Positions 35,180 through 42,984 of a stretch of 52,474 bases of DNA are shown one piece after another; within the stretch, counting starts at the first letter, position 1, and each line of letters opens with the position of its first letter. The translations under genes were made by a program, and so were the position numbers. The notes below the pieces were generated by a model. It did not search any database, was not told where the DNA came from, and was given only the letters and a program-made list of their open reading frames with translations. This DNA comes from CAYGZA01 sp964354135 (lineage in GTDB: Bacteria; Planctomycetota; Planctomycetia; Pirellulales; Thermoguttaceae), in assembly GCA_964354135.1 (NCBI GenBank), contig CAYGZA010000007.1, positions 1 through 52,474 on the forward strand, in the 5' to 3' direction.

Positions 35180-36196
35180 TCATGCGCTTTTCTTGAGCAG
35201 CCGGTTGCGGAGGAACCGTCGCCCGCGATGGTAGGCCCGTCTCCAGCTCCGGATCTGCCTTTGCCGCCAGCGGAGCGAGAGGAACCGCGGGCGTTGGGGC
35301 CGCCAGCCCGACCACGCGGTCATATCGAGGTACCGGAAGAACAGATCCCGCTGCGGATGGACGTTGTCGTAGTGCCAGGGCTTCTCGACCGTCGCAAAGT
35401 GGACGATGAAGGGCTCGCCGACGACCCGCCGGAACACGTCCTCGCCCAAGAAGCTCTCCCGCCAGGACGGGCAAGCGTGGATGTGCGGAAGTTGGTTCCA
35501 TCGCAGGTCCAAGGCCCGCCACTTCTCCCACAGAACGACGTTCAGGGCGTATTGGTCCCACCAGAGGACGTGGTTGCGGTGCTTGTGGAGGCACTCCAGC
35601 AACCGGTCGGCGACGGCGTCGCGCCGCCAGCGGGCCAGGTCGATCACCAGCACCCCCGCGTTGAAGTACTTGGCAAAGGGGCTGATCCCGAGCTGGTGGT
35701 AATTGGGCACCGGCCTCGCCCCGGCCAGGTACGGCGCGCAGCGGGCGAAACCCGGCAGGACCCGCTCGGCATCCATGTAGGGAGCGGCCACGTCCTGCAC
35801 CGCCAGGCAATGACTCCCGTAGAAAGGCTCCCGCCACAGCCGGCAGAGGTCCGCGACGACCACCGCGTCCGAGTCCAGGTAGATCACCTTATCGAGCCGC
35901 TCGGGGAGCAGCCGCGGGATCAGGACGCGGAAGTAGGTGGCGATCGTCACCTGATCCGAGACCGGCAGCCCGGCCAGGGCGGCCGTGTCCGGCTTGATCC
36001 ACTCGATTTCCAGACGATCCACCGGCCACGACCGGCACAGCCGCTCTTGGCTCTCGGCCGACAGCCCGCCGTCGAGCACGAACAGGGAGAGCTTCGTCGA
36101 GGGATTCAGGCTCTCCAGCACGGACCGGACCATCACTCCGAGCGGCATCGCGTATCCGTCGTCCGCCGCGCAGACGACTGCGATCTTCTCCGGCAT
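35180..36196 (-). CDS. Family 8 glycosyltransferase
   Basis: 338 residues. 'IAVVCAADDGYAMPLGVMVRSVLESL' (N-terminal nucleotide-binding), D108-S-D110 in 'KVIYLDSDAVVVADL' (metal DxD), 'KYFNAGVLVIDLARWR' and 'WWDQYALNVVL' match GT8 enzymes such as LgtC/RfaJ galactosyl- or glucosyl-transferases. 'HFATVEKPWHYD' corresponds to the conserved 'HF.g..KPW' near the end. The last 50 residues are very Arg-rich, like membrane-docking tails of LgtC relatives. Uses a UDP-hexose donor by family precedent; the acceptor is unknown. Neighbours up- and downstream are GT2 genes. Confidence 0.9.
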   Translation of the reverse strand: MPEKIAVVCAADDGYAMPLGVMVRSVLESLNPSTKLSLFVLDGGLSAESQERLCRSWPVDRLEIEWIKPDTAALAGLPVSDQVTIATYFRVLIPRLLPERLDKVIYLDSDAVVVADLCRLWREPFYGSHCLAVQDVAAPYMDAERVLPGFARCAPYLAGARPVPNYHQLGISPFAKYFNAGVLVIDLARWRRDAVADRLLECLHKHRNHVLWWDQYALNVVLWEKWRALDLRWNQLPHIHACPSWRESFLGEDVFRRVVGEPFIVHFATVEKPWHYDNVHPQRDLFFRYLDMTAWSGWRPQRPRFLSLRWRQRQIRSWRRAYHRGRRFLRNRLLKKSA

Positions 36197-36257
36197 CGTG
36201 CTACCGTCCGGCTTCAGGATTGGGTCCCCTTGTGATTGGAAGTGCCCTCCCAGACCG

Positions 36258-37253
36258 TCACACGTGCGCCTGATAGAGCCGCTTCAGCATCCGCACCACG
36301 GGCGGCATGCAGGCCAGCGCCGCCAGGCCCAAGAAGTCGATCCGCACGGGCGTGGTCCGCCAGGCATCGAAGAAGAGCCGGCGGGATTGCCGCGGGTTGG
36401 CCGCCAACTCGTGCCTGCCGCCCAGGGCGAGGACCTTAGCCGTATGTTTCCGCCAGGTTCTTGGAGGAATCGCGCTTACGAGCCCTTGGTTCTTCCGCAG
36501 CGCCCGCACAATCCACGCCGTGCAGGACGCGAAATTCGAGGAAAACGCTTCCGAGCGGCCCTTGCGATACAGGCAGCGGCAGCCGCCCAGGTAGACGAAC
36601 TTCAAGCCCGCCGCCGCGCAGCGTAGCCAAAGATCCAGGTCTTCGGCGCCGCGCAAACTCGAGTCGAACAACCCGACCCGCTCGAACACGCTGCGGCGAA
36701 CCACGGCCGCCGACGGGAGGATGTACGGCCGGCTCAAGAGGCCCTCGGGAAACCGCTCCAGGTCCCGCGGCGTAGGCCCCCACACGCCGAGCAGCACGCG
36801 CGTCGCGTCTTCAAACATCACCGCGCTGGAGTAGACGATGTCGGCCTCACTTTCCTCCAAGGCACGAAGCGAAGCCTCAAGGTAGCCCTCCAGCCAGAGG
36901 TCGTCGGCATCGAGAAACGCGAAGAACTCGCCCCGCGCCAGGCCGATCGCCCGGTTGCGCGAGTGACTCGGCCCCCGGTTGGCTTCATTCCGCTCCCACG
37001 CGACGCGGTGGCCGCTGAGGCGGGCGGCGAACTCGCGGACGACATCCTCCGTGCGGTCCGGCGAGGCGTCGTCGACGACGATGAGTTCCCAGTGCGGATA
37101 CGTTTGCCGCCGTACGCTTTCCAAGGTCTCGGCGATGTGCCGCTCGGCCCGATAGGCGGGCATGACGACGCTCACCAGGCCCGCTCTCGGCGATGAGGCG
37201 CCGTCCGGACCTATCTTCTCCAGCGGCGTGAGTTCGTCTTGTCTTGAATCCAT
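36258..37253 (-). CDS. Family 2 glycosyltransferase
   Basis: 331 residues from the ATG at 37253. The GT-A core is 'LVSVVMPAYRAERHIAETLESVRRQTYPHWELIVVDDASPDRTEDVV', 'NRGPSHSRNRAIGLARGEFFAFLDADDLW' (DADD metal site), 'PSAAVVRRSVFERVGLFDSSLRGAEDLDLWLR' (ED-D motif). The first 27 residues look disordered. The frame extends 369 bases further upstream, but that part is antisense or off-frame to the methyltransferase gene. Gap to the methyltransferase gene upstream is 50 bases; gap to the GT8 start is 61 bases. Confidence 0.88.
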   Translation of the reverse strand: MDSRQDELTPLEKIGPDGASSPRAGLVSVVMPAYRAERHIAETLESVRRQTYPHWELIVVDDASPDRTEDVVREFAARLSGHRVAWERNEANRGPSHSRNRAIGLARGEFFAFLDADDLWLEGYLEASLRALEESEADIVYSSAVMFEDATRVLLGVWGPTPRDLERFPEGLLSRPYILPSAAVVRRSVFERVGLFDSSLRGAEDLDLWLRCAAAGLKFVYLGGCRCLYRKGRSEAFSSNFASCTAWIVRALRKNQGLVSAIPPRTWRKHTAKVLALGGRHELAANPRQSRRLFFDAWRTTPVRIDFLGLAALACMPPVVRMLKRLYQAHV

Positions 37254-37303
37254 GAAAAGACTCGATGGATGGCGCGGCGGATGCCGGCCCGTCGGCCCCG
37301 CCG

Positions 37304-37933
37304 TCACAGCACCCAAAGGCTCCCTGCCACGGTCTTCGGTCCCCCGGCCTCGTCGACGGCCTGCACGACTCCCGGGAACTCGTGGCTGTAGTCGTGTCCT
37401 GAAACGGTGCGGGCCCCGACGTGCCGGGCCCACGCGATGTCGGCCGCGGTCTCCTCGTACGTGTGCATGGCGTCCAGGAAGACCAGGGCCGGCGGCGGGC
37501 CTTCGTACGAGGCATAGAACTCGTCCTTGCCCATGCACACCTGCTCCACGTGTCCGGCCTGGATCAGGTAATACAGCACGTGACCGGCCAACGACCGATG
37601 AGCGGCCGCAGAGAGGCCCCACGGGTTCCAGCAGTAGTTGTCGACGGTGACAATCCGCTGGCAGGGCGCCTTCCAGGTAGCCATTTTTGCCGTGGTGAGC
37701 CCGATCAGCGTTCCGATCTCGACGATCGGGGCGCCGGCATCACCGGATTGCTCCACCAGGCGGCGCAAGAGCGGGATTTCATCGGCAGTGAGGCTTGCTT
37801 GCTCGGGGTCGAACGGCAGCGGAGCATTGGGCCGGCTCAGGGCGTGAACGAACGCCCGCCCGGCGCGGCCGAGCCGCCCCAGAATGCGACTCGGAGTCAT
37901 CTTGCGGACCAGCGAGGCGTGCCAAACGGGCAT
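37304..37933 (-). CDS. Class I SAM-dependent methyltransferase (Methyltransf_24-like)
   Basis: 209 residues from the ATG at 37933; an ATG at 37900 is an alternative. 'IVEIGTLIGLTTAKMATW' is the SAM-binding strand-loop, 'IVTVDNYCWNPWG' the acidic ribose-binding strand, and 'PALVFLDAMHTYEETAADIAWARHVGARTVSGHDY' matches the 'DG-H-Y' signature of the Methyltransf_24/CmcI-like group. The upstream GT2-GT2 gene ends 16 bases before, so translation may be coupled. Substrate not known; a sugar hydroxyl of the glycan is likely from context. Confidence 0.75.
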   Translation of the reverse strand: MPVWHASLVRKMTPSRILGRLGRAGRAFVHALSRPNAPLPFDPEQASLTADEIPLLRRLVEQSGDAGAPIVEIGTLIGLTTAKMATWKAPCQRIVTVDNYCWNPWGLSAAAHRSLAGHVLYYLIQAGHVEQVCMGKDEFYASYEGPPPALVFLDAMHTYEETAADIAWARHVGARTVSGHDYSHEFPGVVQAVDEAGGPKTVAGSLWVL

Positions 37934-37949
37934 GGAAACACTGTAGCTT

Positions 37950-39929
37950 TCAGGATAGTGCGGCCCGAGATTGCCGCCGCCGGCGCAGGGCCAGGACCAA
38001 CTGGCGCAAGCCGGGAATGGAGAGGCAACCGTTCTGGGCCCATCGCCGCAAGGTTCCCTCCCAGGACCGTTCCCGGCAGAGACGCGTCGTTTCGGCCTCC
38101 AGTTGGGCCAGTTCCGGGAATGCCGGAAGCATGTACCATTGACGGCAGTTTTCCAGGCTCTGCCGCAGCGATTCGAGACACTTCCGGCAGAATCCGTGCC
38201 AACCGGCATGCCGCGACAGAACGATCCCGGCACTGCGTGCCATCGAAAACGGATCGCGACTCATGGATCCCGGATAACGGCGGTAGACCACGCGGGCCTC
38301 GGGCACGGGCACGAAGCGACACCCTTGCCCCGCCAGTCGCAGCCATAGGTCCCAATCCTCGCAGGCCTTCAGGTCGGGATCGAACGGGCCCGCCGGGTCA
38401 AGCACCGAGCGCCGCACCACCACCGAATGGCACGGCAGCGGGTTGAGCGCGAGCAACTGGTGAAAGACGTCTCGGGGCAGCGGCGCGGGCGGCACCTCCG
38501 AGAGCAGGTTACCCTCCTCGTCCACGCGGCGGACCCCGCCGTAGAACACCGCGGCCTCCGGGTGCCCCGCTGCCGCCCGCACGTGATGCTCCAAGGCGGT
38601 CGGAAACAGGGAGTCGTCTGCGTCGAGGAAGTTGACCAGCTCGCCCGTCGCGTGGCGGAGACCTGCGTTTCGGGCCGCAGCCAAGCCGGCGTTCTCCTGC
38701 TCAAGGTAGCGAATCCGATCCCCGAAGCGGGCCGCAACCTCCGCCGTGGCGTCGGTAGCGCCGTCGTTGACGACGATCACTTCCACCTGCTTGTACGTCT
38801 GTCCCAACGCGCTCTCCACGGCGCCGCGGAGATGATGGGCCTGGTTGTAGCAGGGGATGATCACGCTCACGAGCGGCTCCGCACGCCGGTTCACGGGATT
38901 TCCTTTCGTGGGGCGGAACCGCCAAGGCAGCTCTCGCAGCTTCAGTGCCAGGTAGAGCCGCCATCTCTCCTTGGAGAAGGGTGCGGCGCGCAGGCGTTTC
39001 CCCGCCAGGCGGCGCGCGTTGCCAAGCTCGCCCGCGGCGAGGGCCCAGTGGATCCAAACGAGCTCGCAGTCCCCTGCGGAGCCCGGCTCGGCGGGCGTCT
39101 TCGGCAGAGGGAGGTTTTCCAGCCCGCGGCGCCTGCCCGCTTCGATGAGCGCCAGATCCGCCCGCCGCAATTGCTCCGCGGCCCGCAAGTGCGAGACGCT
39201 CTTGCGGTGGACGCGGTACCTCACGAGCACCTCATTCAGATTCGCCAGGCGCCCTCGCTCGGCGAGCCGCAGCCAGAGGTCGAAATCCTCGACCCACTCA
39301 AACTGCTTTCGATAGCCGCCCACCTGCCGGACCGCTTCGGTCCGCATCATCGCCGTCGGATGGAAGATGCCGGACTGCCGCCTGGAAAAAGGGATGGAGT
39401 CCATTTCCTCGTGGGAAGTGGCACAGGGGAACCGGCAGATCGGCGCGCCGTGCGGATCCATGACCTCCATTGCCGAGCCCGACGCGACGCACTCCGGATG
39501 GGCCCGCATGAAATCCACCTGCCGCGACAGGCGGTGCGGGAGCGAAACGTCGTCGGCGTCCATGCGGGCAATCAGCGATCCGCCGGCGGCGGCGAGCCCG
39601 TCGTTGAGCGCGCCGACGATCCCGGCGTGCGGCCGGGTCACGATGCGAAGCCGGGGATCCGCCGCCGCGAAGCCGTGGAGGATTTCCAGCGAGCGGTCGG
39701 TCGATCCGTCGTCGACGGCAATGAACTCGAACTCCGCGAATGTCTGCTCCAGAATGCTCCGCACGGCTTCCGCCAAGTACTCCTCGGCGTTGTAGACCGG
39801 CATGAGGACGGTCACGGGCTGCGGGATCCCGGGAGGGCGAGGCTCCTGCCGAGCCGCAGGGCCGCCGAATCTCGCTCGGTCCGTCGGGCTCAGCAGGGGC
39901 TTTGCTCTCGCAAGGTCACGGAATTCCAT
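37950..39929 (-). CDS. Tandem GT2-GT2 glycosyltransferase
   Basis: 659 residues. Two complete GT2 modules. Module 1 (about 38-260): 'PVTVLMPVYNAEEYLAEAV', 'FEFIAVDDGSTDRS', 'SLIARMDADDVSLPHRL', 'VEDFDLWLRL'. Module 2 (about 350-580): 'LVSVIIPCYNQAHHLRGAV', 'VEVIVVNDGATDAT', 'ELVNFLDADDSLFP', 'CEDWDLWLRLAGQG'. Each keeps its own metal (DADD) and ED-D motifs, so both may be active and add two sugars in turn. Residues 1-37 are Pro/Arg-rich; about nine of them are encoded by a 27-bp dispersed repeat (39829-39855), so the true start could lie downstream. Gap to the next gene upstream is 22 bases. Confidence 0.88.
   Translation of the reverse strand: MEFRDLARAKPLLSPTDRARFGGPAARQEPRPPGIPQPVTVLMPVYNAEEYLAEAVRSILEQTFAEFEFIAVDDGSTDRSLEILHGFAAADPRLRIVTRPHAGIVGALNDGLAAAGGSLIARMDADDVSLPHRLSRQVDFMRAHPECVASGSAMEVMDPHGAPICRFPCATSHEEMDSIPFSRRQSGIFHPTAMMRTEAVRQVGGYRKQFEWVEDFDLWLRLAERGRLANLNEVLVRYRVHRKSVSHLRAAEQLRRADLALIEAGRRRGLENLPLPKTPAEPGSAGDCELVWIHWALAAGELGNARRLAGKRLRAAPFSKERWRLYLALKLRELPWRFRPTKGNPVNRRAEPLVSVIIPCYNQAHHLRGAVESALGQTYKQVEVIVVNDGATDATAEVAARFGDRIRYLEQENAGLAAARNAGLRHATGELVNFLDADDSLFPTALEHHVRAAAGHPEAAVFYGGVRRVDEEGNLLSEVPPAPLPRDVFHQLLALNPLPCHSVVVRRSVLDPAGPFDPDLKACEDWDLWLRLAGQGCRFVPVPEARVVYRRYPGSMSRDPFSMARSAGIVLSRHAGWHGFCRKCLESLRQSLENCRQWYMLPAFPELAQLEAETTRLCRERSWEGTLRRWAQNGCLSIPGLRQLVLALRRRRQSRAALS
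39829..39855. repeat. 27-bp dispersed repeat, copy 2 (inside coding sequence)
   Basis: CCGGGAGGGCGAGGCTCC and the following nine bases are an exact reverse complement of 1688-1714. Read on the minus strand it encodes ARQEPRPPG in the disordered leader of the GT2-GT2 protein. Confidence 0.75.
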
Positions 39930-39951
39930 TTGGGCGTTCTTTGGAAACGGT

Positions 39952-41040
39952 TTACGTCGGTATCTCGCGTTGCCCGAAAACCGTGCGACGCAGCCGGCGC
40001 CGCACGCGGAGCAGGAGGTTGATCGGGAACACCCCGGCGAGGCGCCGGTGCCGCTCTTTCCAGGCGGTCCATCTTGCCGCGAGCGAGCGGCTGCGCCCGT
40101 GCGGGCTCTTTTGCCCCAAATCGTGGACGGCGATCAGCCGCTCCATGATGATCGCGGTCAACTTGCCGGCCGTCTCGGCGACGGGCTGTCCCCGTCGATG
40201 CTCTTCGTCGAGGAACCGGCAGCAGATGTCCTGCAAGTCCCGAACCATCGCACGGGCGGCTTGAAAGTCGGCCAACGTGCCGATCCAGAACCGCCGCAGG
40301 TCGGCCACTCGTCCCTTCGGCAAATCGCGGCCGGCCAGCCGCGAAAGCCGCTTCCGCGAGATCTCCAGGCTAACCGCCTCTTGCTCCTCGCGGCAGGCAA
40401 GCGAAATGCTTTGCTCGTGGACGCGGTAACGGGCCAGCACCTGCGGGATGATTGCCACGTCTCCCACGTCGGCCAGCCGCAGCCAAAGGTCATGGTCCTG
40501 GCTCCAGCGGCACGATGGGTCGTACCCACCCAGGGCCAGCACGGGGTCGCGGCGGAACGTCACCAGCGAGTGGCAGCCCAGGCAATTGAAGAACATGAGG
40601 TGCCAGCGGACCAGCACCGGGTCGGCCTTCACTCCGATCCGCTCCAGGATGCGGCCCGCCGAGTCCATCGTCTCGAAATGGCCGTAGGCGAGAGCCGCTT
40701 CCGGATCCGCGTCCAAGTACGCGGCTTGAACGGCCAGGCGCTCAGGGAGCGACACGTCGTCGGCGTCCTGCCGGGCAACGTACCGCCCGCGGGCCATCGC
40801 TAGGCCGCGGTTCAGCGAGCGTGTCAGGCCCACGTTTTCCGAGTTGCGAACCACGATGACCCGCTTGTCCCGGACGGCGAACTCGGCCAGGATCGAAGCC
40901 GTGGCATCCGTCGAGGCGTCGTCGATGACGATGAGCTCGAAATCGCCGAAGCTCTGCCCGAGGATGCTCTCGACGGCCTCGCGCAGGTAGCGCCGGCCGT
41001 TGTAGACGCTCATCAGGACGCTAACTTGCGGTGTGCCCAT
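39952..41040 (-). CDS. Family 2 glycosyltransferase
   Basis: 362 residues. 'QVSVLMSVYNGRRYLREAVESILGQSFGDFELIVIDDASTDAT', 'NVGLTRSLNRGLAMARGRYVARQDADDVSLPERL' (DADD metal site) and 'WSQDHDLWLRLADVGD' (QD-D motif) define the GT2 core. 'MFFNCLGCHSLVTFRRDP' marks the acceptor-side strand. The C-terminal 120 residues are helical and basic. The start overlaps the end of the upstream methyltransferase gene by 20 bases, indicating coupling. Sequence is close in style to module 1 of the neighbouring GT2-GT2 protein, which suggests local duplication (inference). Confidence 0.9.
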   Translation of the reverse strand: MGTPQVSVLMSVYNGRRYLREAVESILGQSFGDFELIVIDDASTDATASILAEFAVRDKRVIVVRNSENVGLTRSLNRGLAMARGRYVARQDADDVSLPERLAVQAAYLDADPEAALAYGHFETMDSAGRILERIGVKADPVLVRWHLMFFNCLGCHSLVTFRRDPVLALGGYDPSCRWSQDHDLWLRLADVGDVAIIPQVLARYRVHEQSISLACREEQEAVSLEISRKRLSRLAGRDLPKGRVADLRRFWIGTLADFQAARAMVRDLQDICCRFLDEEHRRGQPVAETAGKLTAIIMERLIAVHDLGQKSPHGRSRSLAARWTAWKERHRRLAGVFPINLLLRVRRRLRRTVFGQREIPT

Positions 41041-41800
41041 CGGGTATCAGCTCCGCCCAGATTTCTCCCCAGCGGGTTTCCTGGTAGGCGACCGTCAGGC
41101 CCGCCGCGGCCATTTCCACGGCGAACGTCTCTTGCGTGTACTCGACGCGGTGGGTCGGGTCCAGGCGCCATTCGACGCCCAGCTCCTTCTTGAGCGGCAC
41201 CCGCCAGTCGCGCTCGAAAAGCGGCACGCGGAGCAGGATTCGCGACGGGCGTGCGGCGGCCACGACCCGGCGGAGGAACTCGCTCCGCTGGGGCAAGTGC
41301 TCCAGGACGTTCGACAGCACGACCACGTCGAACCTCTCCTCGGGCAGTCCGTTCCAGGCGTTGCCGACGCGGTACTCGACCCGCGGATGAGGAAACCGCC
41401 GGCGGGCCTCGGCAATGTTCTCCGGGTTGATGTCGATGCCCACGATGGATGCCCCGGATTCCTCCGCCACGTCGCGGGCCACCGCTCCGATGCCGCAGCC
41501 GATGTCGAGCACTCGATCTTGCCCGTGGATCCGGCTCGCAAAAAACCGGTGGTAGTGGGTATGCCGGTGCTTGGGGTGCGTGCCTCCTCCATAGCGGACC
41601 GCAAGGTCTCCCAGAAGCGGATACATCCGGGCGTCGAGCCGGAGCAGCAGTCGAAGGCCCTCTTGCGGCGGGAGTCGGGATGCCCGAGCGGCAACCTGGC
41701 CTGCAAGGATCTCCTCAAACGCGGTGGTCGGCACGCGGTTGAGAAGGAACCTTGCCAACCGGGCGATCAGGGCTTTCAAGCGGCTCTTGCGCGGCGGCAT
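41021..41800 (-). CDS. Class I SAM-dependent methyltransferase
   Basis: 259 residues from the ATG at 41800. 'RVLDIGCGIGAVARDVAEESGASIVGIDINPENIAEARRRF' is the SAM-binding motif I with its acidic partner, 'FDVVVLSNVLEHLPQRSEFLRRV' is motif II/III, typical of Methyltransf_11 enzymes. The first 90 residues are an N-terminal helical extension. It overlaps the downstream GT2 (20 bases) and the upstream GT4 (25 bases), so three genes form a tightly coupled block. It may methylate a sugar or lipid-linked intermediate; the substrate cannot be told from sequence. Confidence 0.85.
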   Translation of the reverse strand: MPPRKSRLKALIARLARFLLNRVPTTAFEEILAGQVAARASRLPPQEGLRLLLRLDARMYPLLGDLAVRYGGGTHPKHRHTHYHRFFASRIHGQDRVLDIGCGIGAVARDVAEESGASIVGIDINPENIAEARRRFPHPRVEYRVGNAWNGLPEERFDVVVLSNVLEHLPQRSEFLRRVVAAARPSRILLRVPLFERDWRVPLKKELGVEWRLDPTHRVEYTQETFAVEMAAAGLTVAYQETRWGEIWAELIPDGHTAS

Positions 41801-42933
41801 CGCTCGACCACCTCGTGCAGAAGCGCCCATTCCATTTCGACAATGCGATCCAGGCCGAATTGCTCGACGGCAAGGGCCCGGGCCCGCGATCCGAGCCGTT
41901 GTCGCAGTCCCGCATCGGCCAGCACCGTCTGCACCGCCCGGCGAATCGAGGCGGCGTCAGTCCCGCAGAGCCAGCCCGTCTCGCCGTGACACACGAGATC
42001 CCGGATTCCCGGCGAATCCCCGCCGATGACCGGCAGCCCGCAGGCCATCGCTTCGAGGAGTGCCTTCGGATGCCCCTCATAGTGCGAAGGAAGAACGAAC
42101 GCCTTCGCGCGGTTGAGCATGGCGGGCAAGTCCCGGCTGGGGACGGCGTCGTGCCAGCGCACGCGCCCGGCGAGATCGCCGTACCGCGTACGAAGCGTTT
42201 GCCGCAGCGGCCCGTTTCCGACCAGCGTGAGCGTAACGTCCAACGGGCAAATGGCCTCCAGCAAGTTCTCCACGTTCTTCTCGGGCGACAGCCGGCCGAC
42301 GAAGATCAAGTCGCACTGCGGTATTACCTCGGGAAACGGACGGAATTGCTCGGTATCGACGTAGTTCGGAATCACCCGGGTGCGTTGCCGCGCCTCGGGC
42401 ACGCGGGCAACCACGTCTTCGGCCATCGCGGGCGTGGTGACCACCACGGCCTCGGCACCGGCGAAGACTTCCCGCTCGATCTGTCGGGCGCGTCGCGCCT
42501 CGGTTTCGCTGCCGGCGCGGGCGGCATTGACGGACCCTAGGTAGCCGCACCGGGCCACGAGCGGCTTGTGCCATTGCCGCGCTGCCCGCAGGGCCACGTC
42601 GCCGCCGTCGGCCTGGTTGGTCTTGATCGCGTCGCAGGAGAAAAGCGTGCGCCAGTGCAGCCAGGGGATGAGTCTGTCGTAGCGGTTCTGCGAAAGCCGC
42701 CAGCGATTGCACAGGATGCGGATTCCCGGGAGCCGGCGGGCGTATTTCAAGTCTTCTCGGCCGCCGTAAGTGACAAAAGAGACCAGGGCGCCCCGCTCCT
42801 GGAGCCGCCGGTAGAGTGCGACCTCCCGGTCGAACATGCCGGCGCGATCCCAAGTAGCCAAAGAGACGCCGCGGGTGAAGAAGAGCACGAGCCGGAGCGT
42901 CCGACGCTGCGTCGCAAAGCCCAGGGGCTGCAA
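41776..42933 (-). CDS. Family 4 glycosyltransferase
   Basis: 385 residues from a TTG at 42933. N-terminal Rossmann part: 'LRLVLFFTRGVSLATWDRAGMFDREVALYRRLQERGALVSFVTYGG'. C-terminal GT-B part: 'LIFVGRLSPEKNVENLLEAI' (GT4 sugar-nucleotide binding), 'LVGNGPL', and 'FVLPSHYEGHPKALLEAMACGLPVIGGDSPGIRDLV', the E-x7-E signature region. A retaining transferase by family precedent. The start codon is uncertain because the conserved region begins about 12 residues in, and no ATG lies between. Same strand as the two-module GT-B gene, 51 bases upstream. Confidence 0.87.
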   Translation of the reverse strand: MQPLGFATQRRTLRLVLFFTRGVSLATWDRAGMFDREVALYRRLQERGALVSFVTYGGREDLKYARRLPGIRILCNRWRLSQNRYDRLIPWLHWRTLFSCDAIKTNQADGGDVALRAARQWHKPLVARCGYLGSVNAARAGSETEARRARQIEREVFAGAEAVVVTTPAMAEDVVARVPEARQRTRVIPNYVDTEQFRPFPEVIPQCDLIFVGRLSPEKNVENLLEAICPLDVTLTLVGNGPLRQTLRTRYGDLAGRVRWHDAVPSRDLPAMLNRAKAFVLPSHYEGHPKALLEAMACGLPVIGGDSPGIRDLVCHGETGWLCGTDAASIRRAVQTVLADAGLRQRLGSRARALAVEQFGLDRIVEMEWALLHEVVERCRRARAA

Positions 42934-42984
42934 CCCCGGGGCCCTGTTCCGCCGGTGATCGTTGTCATCGAATCCGCCGTTCAG

